Assembly (NCBI GenBank): GCA_023253795.1
Contig: JALRFG010000030.1
Coordinates: 1-15,462 of the forward strand
From: Methylocystis sp.
GTDB taxonomy: Bacteria; Pseudomonadota; Alphaproteobacteria; Rhizobiales; Beijerinckiaceae
Direction of reading: 5' to 3'
DNA length: 15,462 bases
The notes under the pieces were generated by a model, which saw nothing but the letters and a program-made list of their open reading frames with translations, was not told the origin of the DNA and searched no databases. Of this stretch, positions 1-6,989 are shown one piece after another. The position numbers and the translations under genes are program-made. How positions within the stretch are numbered: the stretch's first letter is position 1; each line of letters begins with the position of its first letter.

Positions 1-157
1 CTTCAAGGGCGAAATCCTTGAGCACGATCCGATGGCGCAGGACAAGCGCGCCGCCGAGCAATCTGGCGGTGAACATGGCGACCGTGACCGCGAACGTGGC
101 GATCGTGATCGCGACCGTCGTCGTCGCGAGCCCCGCGAACCGCGTGACGTCGCCTAA
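1..157 (+). CDS. rpsC: 30S ribosomal protein S3, C-terminal end (partial)
   Basis: The frame beginning at position 2 reads through to TAA at 155-157 and gives 51 residues. It starts FKGEILEHDP, the conserved end of the S3 C-terminal domain, and continues into a charged low-complexity tail rich in Arg, Asp and Glu. S3 sits at the mRNA entry site on the head of the 30S subunit. The 5' part lies outside the window. rplP follows after 31 bases, the standard S10-operon order, which supports the call. The Arg/Asp tail looks like the extended S3 tails of alphaproteobacteria and is probably not conserved in exact sequence. Confidence 0.93.
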   Translation, partial: FKGEILEHDPMAQDKRAAEQSGGEHGDRDRERGDRDRDRRRREPREPRDVA

Positions 158-188
158 GGCGTCGAAAACAGTTTAAAGAGCACCTATC

Positions 189-602
189 ATGCTGCAACCC
201 AAACGCACCAAGTTCCGCAAGGCCTTCAAGGGCCGCATTTCCGGCGTCGCGAAAGGCGGCTTCACGCTGAGCTTTGGTCAGTTCGGCCTGAAAGCGCTGG
301 AGCCGGAGCGCATCACTGCGCGTCAGATCGAAGCGGCTCGCCGCGCGATGACGCGTCATATGAAGCGCGCCGGTCGCGTCTGGATCCGCATCTTCCCGGA
401 TGTGCCGGTCTCCAAGAAGCCGACCGAAGTCCGTATGGGTAAGGGCAAGGGCGCCCCGGAATTGTGGGCGGTGCGCGTTGCGCCCGGCCGCATCATGTTC
501 GAGATCGACGGCGTGCCGGAGCCGTTGGCGCGTGAGGCGCTGACGCTTGCCGCCGCCAAGCTGCCGATCAAGACCCGTTTCATTGAACGCATCGCCGAGT
601 AA
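189..602 (+). CDS. rplP: 50S ribosomal protein L16
   Basis: A 137-residue protein, the normal L16 length, starting MLQPKRTKFRKAFKGR. L16 helps shape the tRNA-binding region of the 50S subunit and is a late-assembly protein. The RMGKGKG loop at residues 82-88 is present; the Arg that opens it corresponds to the one hydroxylated in E. coli L16. The ATG at 189 is preceded by a purine-rich AAAGAG at 175-180. It lies between rpsC and rpmC as in other bacteria and must be co-transcribed with them. Nothing unusual in length or sequence. Confidence 0.98.
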   Translation: MLQPKRTKFRKAFKGRISGVAKGGFTLSFGQFGLKALEPERITARQIEAARRAMTRHMKRAGRVWIRIFPDVPVSKKPTEVRMGKGKGAPELWAVRVAPGRIMFEIDGVPEPLAREALTLAAAKLPIKTRFIERIAE

Positions 603-612
603 GAGGGACGAG

Positions 613-822
613 ATGAAAGACAAGCAACGCGTCTCCGATCTTCGCGCTCTGACAGAAGATCAACTCAACGATGAAGTGTTGAAGCTCAAGAAAGAGCAGT
701 TCAACATGCGCTTTCAGCGGGCCACCGGCCAGCTGGAAAACACCTCTCGTGTGCGTGTCGTTCGTCGCGACATTGCGCGCGCCAAAACCATCGCCGCGCA
801 GAAGCGCACCGACAAGAAGTAA
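613..822 (+). CDS. rpmC: 50S ribosomal protein L29
   Basis: A 69-residue protein starting MKDKQRVSDLRAL, the usual L29 size, with the helical hairpin core including LKKEQFNMRFQRATGQL. L29 lies near the nascent-peptide tunnel exit beside L23. The frame is open upstream to an ATG at 547, but that start would overlap rplP by 56 bases. The ATG at 613 has a Shine-Dalgarno GAGGG at 603-607 and matches the family's N-terminus, so it is chosen. It begins 10 bases after the rplP stop. Confidence 0.97.
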   Translation: MKDKQRVSDLRALTEDQLNDEVLKLKKEQFNMRFQRATGQLENTSRVRVVRRDIARAKTIAAQKRTDKK

Positions 823-834
823 GGTTACAGCGCC

Positions 835-1077
835 ATGCCGAAGCGAATTCTCCAGGGCGTCGTCGTCAGCGACAAGCAGAACAAGACGGTAGTGGTGAAG
901 GTCGAGCGCCGTTTCACCCATCCGCTGTTCCAGAAGACGGTGCGCCGCACGAAGAACTATCACGCGCATAATGAAGACGCCGCGATCAAAATCGGCGATA
1001 CGGTGACGATCGAAGAGACGGCGCCGATCTCGAAGCTGAAACGCTGGCGGGTCATCGAAAACGCGCCAAAGGCCTAA
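835..1077 (+). CDS. rpsQ: 30S ribosomal protein S17
   Basis: An 80-residue OB-fold protein starting MPKRILQGVVVSDK. It holds the S17 core VVKVERRFTHPLFQK and the ISKLKRWRV motif near the C-terminus. S17 is a primary 16S rRNA-binding protein needed early in 30S assembly. It starts 12 bases after rpmC with AAGG at 821-824 as a likely ribosome-binding site. Length and order are typical. A gap of 89 bases separates it from rplN, longer than the gaps around it. Confidence 0.98.
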   Translation: MPKRILQGVVVSDKQNKTVVVKVERRFTHPLFQKTVRRTKNYHAHNEDAAIKIGDTVTIEETAPISKLKRWRVIENAPKA

Positions 1078-1166
1078 GGGTCGGGGCGTTTCCAGGGATT
1101 AATCGAGGTTCTCCGGACGAAGTCGGCTCCGGCCGAAACCAGACCGGACGGAAAGGCGGACAAGCC
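1078..1166 (+). other. rpsQ-rplN intergenic spacer with small hairpin
   Basis: This 89-base gap has no open frame that looks like a gene. It contains a short stem-loop, TCGGC-TCCG-GCCGA (1122-1135), and a purine-rich segment before the rplN start. There is no run of T after the stem, so it is not an intrinsic terminator. It may be an RNA-processing or translation-coupling element, but this is weakly supported. Confidence 0.35.
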
Positions 1167-1535
1167 ATGATACAGATGCAGACAAATCTCGACGTCGCCG
1201 ACAACTCCGGCGCCCGCCGCGTGATGTGCATCAAGGTGCTGGGCGGCTCCAAGCGCCGCTACGCCGGCGTCGGCGACATCATCGTGGTGTCGGTCAAGGA
1301 GGCGATTCCGAAGGGTCGCGTGAAGAAGGGTGACGTCCACAAGGCCGTCGTCGTTCGCACCGCCAAGGAAGTGCGTCGTGAAGACGGCACCTCGATCCGC
1401 TTCGACCGCAATGCCGCCGTCATCCTGAACAAGCAGGGCGAACCGGTCGGCACCCGTATCTTCGGGCCGGTCGTGCGCGAACTGCGTGCGAAGAACTTCA
1501 TGAAGATCATCTCGCTCGCACCGGAGGTGCTGTAA
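1167..1535 (+). CDS. rplN: 50S ribosomal protein L14
   Basis: A 122-residue protein, exactly the usual L14 length, starting MIQMQTNLDVADNSGAR. The signature GGSKRRYAGVGDIIVVSVK occupies residues 26-44. L14 lies at the subunit interface and contributes to an intersubunit bridge with 16S rRNA. Its TAA stop overlaps the rplX start by one base (TAATG at 1533-1537), so the two are likely translationally coupled. Confidence 0.98.
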   Translation: MIQMQTNLDVADNSGARRVMCIKVLGGSKRRYAGVGDIIVVSVKEAIPKGRVKKGDVHKAVVVRTAKEVRREDGTSIRFDRNAAVILNKQGEPVGTRIFGPVVRELRAKNFMKIISLAPEVL

Positions 1536-1855
1536 TGGCTTCGCTGAAGATCAAAAAGGGTGACAAGGTCGTCATTCTCGCTGGCCGCGACAAGGGCCGC
1601 ACCGGCGAAGTGTTGCGGGTGATTCCCGATGAAAACCGCGCGGTCGTCGACGGCGTCAACATGGTCAAGCGCCATCAGCGCCAGACCAAGGACCGCGAGG
1701 CCGGCATCGTCAACAAGCCGGCGGCGCTCGACCTGTCGAACATCGCTCTCGCCGATCCCAAGGACGGCAAGGCGACCCGCGTCGGCTTCAAGATTCTCGA
1801 CGGCGGCCGCAAGGTTCGCGTCGCCAAGCGTTCCGGAGAACTGATCGATGGCTGA
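1535..1855 (+). CDS. rplX: 50S ribosomal protein L24
   Basis: A 106-residue protein starting MASLKIKKGDKVVILAGRDKG, the KOW motif typical of L24, followed by the NMVKRHQRQT segment. L24 is an assembly-initiator protein binding the 5' end of 23S rRNA. It overlaps rplN by one base and rplE by eight bases (1848-1855). The Shine-Dalgarno GGAGG (1522-1526) lies inside the end of rplN. The double overlap implies tight translational coupling of L14, L24 and L5. Confidence 0.98.
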   Translation: MASLKIKKGDKVVILAGRDKGRTGEVLRVIPDENRAVVDGVNMVKRHQRQTKDREAGIVNKPAALDLSNIALADPKDGKATRVGFKILDGGRKVRVAKRSGELIDG

Positions 1856-2468
1856 GGAAAAGAAGCCGAAAGCCGCCAAGGCCCCGAAGGCCGCCGCGAG
1901 CGCCGCTCCTGCAGCGGGTGGCGCCCCCGCGCCGCGCATGAAGAAACATTACGAGGATGTCGTCCGCGAGGAGATGACCAAGCAGTTCGGCTACAAGAAC
2001 GCGCATGAAGTCCCGCAGATCGAGAAAATCGTTCTGAACATGGGCGTCGGCGAAGCCGTGAACGACACCAAGAAGGTGACGTCGGCGGCGGGCGACCTCG
2101 GCCTGATCGCGGGTCAGCGCCCGGTTGTGACGCGTGCGCGCAAGGCGATCTCGACCTTCAAGGTTCGCGAGAATATGCCGATCGGCGCCAAGGTCACGCT
2201 GCGCAAGACGCGCATGTATGAGTTTCTCGATCGTCTGATCACCGTGGCGCTGCCGCGCGTGCGCGACTTCCGTGGCTTGAACCCGAAGTCCTTCGACGGT
2301 CGCGGCAACTATGCGCTCGGCATCAAGGAGCACATCGTGTTTCCGGAAATCGACTACGACAAAGCGGAGTCGATTCTGGGCATGGACATCATCGTCTGCA
2401 CCACGGCGAAAACAGATGATGAAGCGCGCGCCTTGCTGAAGGCGTTCAATTTCCCGTTCCGGCAGTGA
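1848..2468 (+). CDS. rplE: 50S ribosomal protein L5, with Ala/Lys-rich N-terminal extension
   Basis: A 206-residue L5 protein; the family is usually about 180-185 residues. Residues 1-30 form an Ala/Pro/Lys-rich, probably disordered leader, after which the core begins MKKHYEDVVREEM. The conserved IEKIVLNMGVGEA segment follows, then the RAISTFKVRENMPIG-type region and the GRGNYALGIKEHIVFPEI motif. L5 binds 5S rRNA and contacts the P-site tRNA and the 30S head. The ATG at 1848 overlaps rplX by eight bases. An internal ATG at 1938 would give a protein close to canonical length (about 176 residues). I keep the upstream start because it gives normal operon coupling, but the true start could be tested. 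Confidence 0.95.
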   Translation: MAEEKKPKAAKAPKAAASAAPAAGGAPAPRMKKHYEDVVREEMTKQFGYKNAHEVPQIEKIVLNMGVGEAVNDTKKVTSAAGDLGLIAGQRPVVTRARKAISTFKVRENMPIGAKVTLRKTRMYEFLDRLITVALPRVRDFRGLNPKSFDGRGNYALGIKEHIVFPEIDYDKAESILGMDIIVCTTAKTDDEARALLKAFNFPFRQ

Positions 2469-2509
2469 GGCCAGGACCTCAAACGCGGATACCGAAAGGC
2501 TGAATACTC

Positions 2510-2815
2510 ATGGCGAAGAAAAGCGCGATTGAGAACAACAAAAAGAAGATGAAGCTCGTCAAGAGCCTCGCTGGACGTCGTGCGCGACTGAAAGCGATCG
2601 CGAATGACAAGTCGCTGACGATTGAAGAGCAGTTTGAGGCGCGCCTCAAGCTGGCGCAGCTGCCGCGCAACTCGGCCAAGATCCGGGTTCGTAACCGCTG
2701 CGAAGTCTCGGGCCGTCCGCGCGCCTTCTATCGCAAACTGAAGATGTCGCGCATCGCCCTGCGCGAACTTGGGTCGCGCGGCCTTGTGCCCGGCCTCGTC
2801 AAGTCGAGCTGGTAA
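2510..2815 (+). CDS. rpsN: 30S ribosomal protein S14, zinc-free type
   Basis: A 101-residue S14 starting MAKKSAIENNKKKMK and ending GLVPGLVKSSW. Only one cysteine is present (residue 64, in RNRCEVSGRPRAFYRK), so the CXXC zinc-ribbon pairs of the short C+ form are absent. This is the long C- form usual in proteobacteria. S14 binds the 30S head. It starts 41 bases after rplE; GAAAGG at 2494-2499 is the nearest purine-rich stretch upstream. Confidence 0.98.
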   Translation: MAKKSAIENNKKKMKLVKSLAGRRARLKAIANDKSLTIEEQFEARLKLAQLPRNSAKIRVRNRCEVSGRPRAFYRKLKMSRIALRELGSRGLVPGLVKSSW

Positions 2816-2827
2816 GGAGAAGCGACC

Positions 2828-3226
2828 ATGGCGATCAATGATCCGTTGGGAGATCTCCTGACCCGTATTCGTAACGCCCAGATGCGCCGCAAGGACAAGG
2901 TGTCGACGCCCGGCTCCAAGCTGCGCGCCCATGTGCTGGACGTGCTGAAGGAAGAAGGCTACATCCGTGGCTACACGTCTACGGATTTTGGCAATGGCCG
3001 CACCGAATTCGAAGTCGAACTGAAGTATTTCGAAGGCGAACCGGTGATCAAGCAGATCGAGCGCGTTTCGCGTCCGGGCCGTCGCGTTTATGCGGCTGTC
3101 GGCGCTGTGCCGCGTGTGGCCAATGGCCTTGGCGTGACCATCGTGTCCACGCCCAAGGGCGTGATGGCCGATCATGCGGCGCGCGAGAATAATGTCGGCG
3201 GCGAGGTGCTGTGCAAGGTCTTCTGA
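2828..3226 (+). CDS. rpsH: 30S ribosomal protein S8
   Basis: A 132-residue protein starting MAINDPLGDLLTRIRNAQMR, diagnostic for S8, with the C-terminal GVMADHAARENNVGGEVLCKVF containing the conserved rRNA-binding segment. S8 binds helix 21 of 16S rRNA and in E. coli represses its own spc operon by binding mRNA near rplE. A comparable mRNA site cannot be seen by eye here. Shine-Dalgarno AAGGAGA at 2815-2821, spacing six bases. It lies 12 bases after rpsN. Confidence 0.98.
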   Translation: MAINDPLGDLLTRIRNAQMRRKDKVSTPGSKLRAHVLDVLKEEGYIRGYTSTDFGNGRTEFEVELKYFEGEPVIKQIERVSRPGRRVYAAVGAVPRVANGLGVTIVSTPKGVMADHAARENNVGGEVLCKVF

Positions 3227-3257
3227 CCTTGCGCCTCAGCGAACAGGAAATTTAGCG

Positions 3258-3791
3258 ATGTCTCGTATCGGCAAGAAACCCGTGGTCATCCCGGCCGGCG
3301 TCACCGCCAAGGTCGATGGCCAGCTCGTTCAAGTGAAGGGCGGCAAGGGTCAGCTCGAATTTGTCGCGCCCGACGAAGTCTCCGTGGTCCTCCAGGACAA
3401 CGCGATCAAAGTCGATCCGCGCGATAACAGTAAACGCGCCCGCGCCATGTGGGGAACCGCCCGCGCTCGCGTCAGCAATCTGGTCGTCGGCGTGACGTCG
3501 GGCTTCGAAAAGAAGCTTGAAATCACCGGCGTCGGCTATCGCGCCGCGGTTCAGGGCAAAGTGTTGCAGCTTGCCCTTGGCTTTTCGCATGACGTGAATT
3601 ATCCGATCCCGGCCGGCATCACCATCGCGACGCCGAAACCGACGGAAATCACCATCGCGGGCATGGACAAGCGCCAGGTCGGCCAGGTAGCCGCCGAAAT
3701 CCGCGCCTTCCGCGGCCCCGAGCCCTATAAGGGCAAGGGCGTCAAATACGCGAACGAATTCATCTTCCGCAAGGAAGGCAAGAAGAAGTAA
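3258..3791 (+). CDS. rplF: 50S ribosomal protein L6
   Basis: A 177-residue L6, the normal length, starting MSRIGKKPVVIPAGV. It has the two repeated alpha-beta domains and the C-terminal GPEPYKGKGVKYANE signature near residues 153-167. L6 lies near the sarcin-ricin loop and factor-binding site. The frame is open back to 3174 inside rpsH, but the ATG at 3258, with AGGAAA at 3245-3250, matches the family N-terminus and is chosen. It starts 31 bases after rpsH. Confidence 0.98.
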   Translation: MSRIGKKPVVIPAGVTAKVDGQLVQVKGGKGQLEFVAPDEVSVVLQDNAIKVDPRDNSKRARAMWGTARARVSNLVVGVTSGFEKKLEITGVGYRAAVQGKVLQLALGFSHDVNYPIPAGITIATPKPTEITIAGMDKRQVGQVAAEIRAFRGPEPYKGKGVKYANEFIFRKEGKKK

Positions 3792-3802
3792 GGACCGGGG
3801 CC

Positions 3803-4165
3803 ATGGCCAAGGATGTGAATATCGAGCAGCGTCGCAAGGCGCGTGTGCGCCGGACGATCCGCGAACGGGCCAATGGCCGTCCGCGTCTGTCGGTGTTTCG
3901 CTCGTCCAAGCAGATTTACGCGCAGATCATCGACGACGAGAAGGGCGAGACTCTCGCTGCGGCTTCGTCGATCGAGAAGTCCAACCGCGACAGTCTGAAG
4001 ACCGGCGCCAACATCGAGGCGGCCAAGGTCGTCGGCAAGCTCATCGCCGAGCGCGCCGCCGCCAAGGGCGTCAAGGAAGTCGTGTTCGATCGCGGCTCCT
4101 ACATGTATCACGGCCGCGTCAAGGCGCTGGCCGATGGCGCCCGCGAGGGCGGCCTGCAGTTTTAA
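3803..4165 (+). CDS. rplR: 50S ribosomal protein L18
   Basis: A 120-residue protein with the basic N-terminus QRRKARVRRTIRE and the core RLSVFRSSKQIYAQIIDDEKG, ending in VFDRGSYMYHGRVKALADGARE GGLQF (split here only for readability). L18 binds 5S rRNA in the central protuberance together with L5. It begins 11 bases after rplF. The 82 bases to the rpsE start hold a 7-bp hairpin, listed separately. Confidence 0.98.
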   Translation: MAKDVNIEQRRKARVRRTIRERANGRPRLSVFRSSKQIYAQIIDDEKGETLAAASSIEKSNRDSLKTGANIEAAKVVGKLIAERAAAKGVKEVVFDRGSYMYHGRVKALADGAREGGLQF

Positions 4166-4175
4166 GGTAATCATG

Positions 4176-4200
4176 CGCGCCGGCCCACGCAGTCGGCGCG
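4176..4200 (+). other. 7-bp hairpin between rplR and rpsE
   Basis: CGCGCCG at 4176-4182 is perfectly complementary to CGGCGCG at 4194-4200, with an 11-base loop. No T run follows, so it is not an intrinsic terminator. It lies in an 82-base gap inside a cluster where most gaps are 10-40 bases. It could stabilise or delimit mRNA segments; its function is unknown. Confidence 0.5.
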
Positions 4201-4247
4201 AGATCGAAGCGAGCGGCGTTCGCGCTGCGTAAGTGACGGAAGAAAAA

Positions 4248-4820
4248 ATGGCGCGTGAAGGTGAAGGCGGTCGCGGTCGCGATCGTGACAGAGAAGAGCG
4301 CGACAGCGAATTTGTGGATCGTCTGGTCCACATCAATCGCGTCGCAAAAGTCGTGAAGGGCGGCCGTCGTTTCGGTTTCGCCGCGCTCGTCGTCGTCGGC
4401 GACCAGAAGGGTCGCGTTGGCTTCGGTCACGGCAAGGCCCGCGAAGTGCCGGAAGCCATCCGCAAGGCGACGGAAGCCGCCAAGCGCTCGCTGATCCGCG
4501 TGCCGCTGCGCGAAGGCCGCACGCTGCATCATGACGTGCATGGTCGCCATGGCGCGGGCCGCGTCGTTCTGCGCGCCGCTCCGGCCGGCACCGGCATCAT
4601 CGCCGGCGGCCCGATGCGCGCCGTCTTCGAGACGCTCGGCATGCATGACGTCGTCGCCAAGAGCCAGGGATCGTCCAATCCCTACAACATGATCCGCGCC
4701 ACGTTCGATGCGCTTGTCCGTGAGGACTCGCCGCGCGCCGTCGCCGCGCGTCGTTCGCTCAAAGTCTCCGCTCTTCAGTCGCGCCGTCAGGGCGTCGATG
4801 CTGAAGCCGTTGACGCGTGA
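4248..4820 (+). CDS. rpsE: 30S ribosomal protein S5
   Basis: A 190-residue protein beginning MAREGEGGRGRDRDRE, a charged leader, followed by EFVDRLVHINRVAKVVKGG and FGFAALVVVGDQKGRVGFG, the dsRNA-binding-like domain. The second domain carries the GTGIIAGGPMRAVFE and KSQGSSNPYNMIRATF motifs. S5 takes part in decoding fidelity and mRNA unwinding at the entry channel. A GTG at 4233 in the same frame adds five residues but has no ribosome-binding site. The ATG at 4248 is preceded by GGAAGA at 4238-4243 and is chosen. The gene sits 14 bases before rpmD. Confidence 0.97.
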   Translation: MAREGEGGRGRDRDREERDSEFVDRLVHINRVAKVVKGGRRFGFAALVVVGDQKGRVGFGHGKAREVPEAIRKATEAAKRSLIRVPLREGRTLHHDVHGRHGAGRVVLRAAPAGTGIIAGGPMRAVFETLGMHDVVAKSQGSSNPYNMIRATFDALVREDSPRAVAARRSLKVSALQSRRQGVDAEAVDA

Positions 4821-4834
4821 GGGGAGGCTCGATC

Positions 4835-5026
4835 ATGACGAAGGGCAAACACATCACCGTCGAGCAGACCGGCAGCGCCATTGGCCGCCCGGAACTCCAA
4901 CGCAAAACGCTTGTCGGCCTCGGCCTGACGCGCATCGGACGTCGCCGCCAGCTTGAAGACACGCCCGCAGTGCGCGGCATGATCGCCAAGGTGGCGCATC
5001 TCGTCAAAATCGTCGGCGAGAAGTGA
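4835..5026 (+). CDS. rpmD: 50S ribosomal protein L30
   Basis: A 63-residue protein starting MTKGKHITVEQTGSAIGR with the L30 core KTLVGLGLTRIGRRRQLED. L30 is a small protein of the 50S solvent face. The ATG at 4835 follows a strong GGGGAGG at 4821-4827; an upstream frame extension to 4817 overlaps rpsE and lacks family similarity. It ends 10 bases before rplO. Confidence 0.97.
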   Translation: MTKGKHITVEQTGSAIGRPELQRKTLVGLGLTRIGRRRQLEDTPAVRGMIAKVAHLVKIVGEK

Positions 5027-5036
5027 GGACGCGGCC

Positions 5037-5513
5037 ATGAAACTCAACGAACTTTCCGACAATCCGGGCTCCAGCAAGAACCGTATGCGCGTTGGTCGCG
5101 GCATCGGCTCGGGCAAGGGCAAGACCGGCGGCCGTGGCGTCAAGGGTCAGAAGGCGCGCACCGGCGTCGCCATCAAGGGCTTCGAGGGCGGCCAGATGCC
5201 GTTGCATCGTCGCCTCCCGAAGCGCGGCTTCTACAATCCGTTCTCGACGCACTACAACGAGATCAATGTCGGACGCATCCAGCAGGCGGTGGACGCCGGC
5301 AAGCTGGACGCCAAGGCGACGGTCACGGTGGACGCGCTGATCGCCGCCGGGCTGATCTCGAAAGCCCGCGACGGGGTCAAGATCCTCGGCCAGGGCGAGA
5401 TCAAGGCGAAGCTCGCCTTCGAAGTGGCGGCGGCCTCCAAGAGCGCCATCGCTGCGATCGAAGGCGCCGGCGGCTCGGTGAAGCTGCTGGCCGGCGAAGC
5501 CGCTTCGGCCTGA
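5037..5513 (+). CDS. rplO: 50S ribosomal protein L15
   Basis: A 158-residue protein with the diagnostic glycine/lysine-rich N-terminal region MKLNELSDNPGSSKNRMRVG and RGVKGQKAR, then the FEGGQMPLHRRLPKRGF motif. The C-terminal domain covers roughly residues 75-155. L15 is a late 50S assembly protein with an extended tail reaching into 23S rRNA. Shine-Dalgarno GTGAGGA at 5023-5029, spacing seven bases. It is the last ribosomal gene before secY, and a 141-base gap with a strong hairpin follows. Confidence 0.98.
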   Translation: MKLNELSDNPGSSKNRMRVGRGIGSGKGKTGGRGVKGQKARTGVAIKGFEGGQMPLHRRLPKRGFYNPFSTHYNEINVGRIQQAVDAGKLDAKATVTVDALIAAGLISKARDGVKILGQGEIKAKLAFEVAAASKSAIAAIEGAGGSVKLLAGEAASA

Positions 5514-5522
5514 TAAAAATCT

Positions 5523-5546
5523 ACGGCCGCTCGAAAGAGCGGCCGT
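5523..5546 (+). other. 10-bp GNRA hairpin between rplO and secY
   Basis: ACGGCCGCTC (5523-5532) pairs perfectly with GAGCGGCCGT (5537-5546) around a GAAA tetraloop. The sequence after it is GCTGTCTTAT, without a T run, so it is a poor intrinsic terminator on the + strand. On the - strand it would be followed by AGATTTTTA. It lies 9 bases after the rplO stop and about 108 bases before secY. It may cause partial termination, processing or 3'-end protection, which would lower secY expression relative to the ribosomal genes. Confidence 0.6.
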
Positions 5547-5642
5547 GCTGTCTTATATGGCGGTCTATGTCCGCCGGGCGCGCCAGAACCGTCGCGCGTC
5601 CCCTAATCAAGAAAACGCGCCGGCTGACGGACGCGCATCACG

Positions 5643-5654
5643 GGAGTCACCTCC
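5643..5654 (+). promoter_or_regulatory. secY ribosome-binding site that can fold on itself
   Basis: GGAG at 5643-5646 is the only good Shine-Dalgarno for secY. It can pair with CTCC at 5651-5654, which directly abuts the ATG, leaving a TCAC loop. The CCTCC at 5650-5654 resembles the 16S rRNA anti-Shine-Dalgarno. Folding would hide the site; a four-pair stem is weak and may have no effect. Confidence 0.35.
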
Positions 5655-6989
5655 ATGGCATCGGCAGCCGAGCAGCTTGCGGCCAACGTCAATTTCTCCG
5701 CTTTGGGAAAGTCTGACGAACTCAGAAACCGCATCTGGTTCACTCTCGCCGCTCTGGTGGTTTATCGTCTCGGCACCTACATCCCGCTGCCCGGCATCGA
5801 TCCCGAAGCCTTCGCCAACAGCTTTTTTGGCCAGTCCAAGGGCATGCTGGAGCTGTTCAACATGTTCGCCGGCGGCGCGGTGCAGCGTCGCGCCATCTTC
5901 GCCCTCAACATCATGCCGTATATTTCGGCGTCGATTATCGTTCAGCTTCTGACCTCGGTGTTCCCGTCGCTGGAATCGCTGAAGAAGGAAGGCGAGCAGG
6001 GCCGCAAGGTTCTCAACCAATACACCCGTTACCTCACTGTCGTGCTGGCCACGTTCCAGGCCTATGCGATGGCGATTGGTCTTGAGGGCCAGCAGGGCGT
6101 CGTCACCGAGCCCGGATTGCTGTTCCGCGTCACCACCGTGGTGACGCTGGTCGGCGGCACGATGTTCATCATGTGGCTGGGCGAGCAGATCACCTCGCGC
6201 GGCATCGGCAATGGTTCGTCGCTGATCATCTTCGCCGGTATCGTCGCGGCGTTCCCGTCGGCGATTGTCTCGACGCTCGAACTCGGCCGCCAGGGCGCGA
6301 TCTCGACAGGCCTGATCCTGACCGTCATCGCCATGTCCTTCCTGGTCATCGCCTTCATCGTGTTCATGGAGCGCGCCCAGCGCCGCCTGCTGATCACCTA
6401 TCCCAAGCGCCAGCATGGCAATCGCGTCTATGAAGGCCAGAGTTCCTTCCTGCCGCTGAAGCTGAACACATCGGGCGTCATTCCGCCGATCTTCGCTTCG
6501 TCGCTGCTGCTGCTGCCGACGACGGTCGCCAATTTCTATCAGTCGACCGGCTCCGACAGCATTTTCGCGACGATCTCGGCCTATTTCGGCCATGGCCGTC
6601 CGCTCTACATGCTGGCCTATGTCGGTCTGATCGTGTTCTTCGCCTTCTTCTATACGGCGATCGTGTTCAACCCGACCGAGACCGCCGATAATCTCAAGAA
6701 GCACGGCGGCTTTATCCCGGGTATTCGCCCCGGCGAGCGCACGGCTTCCTTCATCGACGACGTTCTGATGAAGATTACGGTGATCGGCGCCGCCTATCTC
6801 GCGATTATCTGTCTGCTGCCGGAGGGTCTGATCGCCTATGCGAATCTGCCCTTCTATTTTGGCGGCACGTCGCTGCTGATCGTCGTCAGCGTGGTGATGG
6901 ACACGGTGGCGCAGATCCACGGCCATATGCAAGCCCAGCAATATGAAGGCCTGATCCGCAAGACGAAGCTCAAGGGTCGTCGCAAGTGA
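5655..6989 (+). CDS. secY: Preprotein translocase subunit SecY
   Basis: A 444-residue membrane protein, the channel of the Sec translocon, with ten hydrophobic segments from about residue 24 to 430. Recognisable pieces are the first helix followed by YRLGTYIPLPGIDP, the loop RRLLITYPKRQ, and the cytosolic loop NPTETADNLKKHGGFIPGIR that engages SecA and the ribosome. The ATG at 5655 gives the common alphaproteobacterial start MASAAEQLAAN. The stop overlaps the adk start (GTGA at 6986-6989), so SecY and Adk are probably translationally coupled. The gene belongs to the spc transcript, with a hairpin-rich leader of its own. Confidence 0.99.
   Translation: MASAAEQLAANVNFSALGKSDELRNRIWFTLAALVVYRLGTYIPLPGIDPEAFANSFFGQSKGMLELFNMFAGGAVQRRAIFALNIMPYISASIIVQLLTSVFPSLESLKKEGEQGRKVLNQYTRYLTVVLATFQAYAMAIGLEGQQGVVTEPGLLFRVTTVVTLVGGTMFIMWLGEQITSRGIGNGSSLIIFAGIVAAFPSAIVSTLELGRQGAISTGLILTVIAMSFLVIAFIVFMERAQRRLLITYPKRQHGNRVYEGQSSFLPLKLNTSGVIPPIFASSLLLLPTTVANFYQSTGSDSIFATISAYFGHGRPLYMLAYVGLIVFFAFFYTAIVFNPTETADNLKKHGGFIPGIRPGERTASFIDDVLMKITVIGAAYLAIICLLPEGLIAYANLPFYFGGTSLLIVVSVVMDTVAQIHGHMQAQQYEGLIRKTKLKGRRK

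Noticed and set aside
547..612. Upstream extended start for rpmC
   Set aside because: It would overlap rplP by 56 bases; the ATG at 613 has a good Shine-Dalgarno and the family N-terminus.
4233..4247. GTG start for rpsE
   Set aside because: No ribosome-binding site precedes it, while the ATG at 4248 has GGAAGA at proper spacing.
5607..6941. Long minus-strand open frame opposite secY, and similar long antisense frames elsewhere
   Set aside because: They are shadows of high-G+C genes in the opposite frame; their translations are charged, repetitive and unlike known proteins, and the + strand genes are certain.
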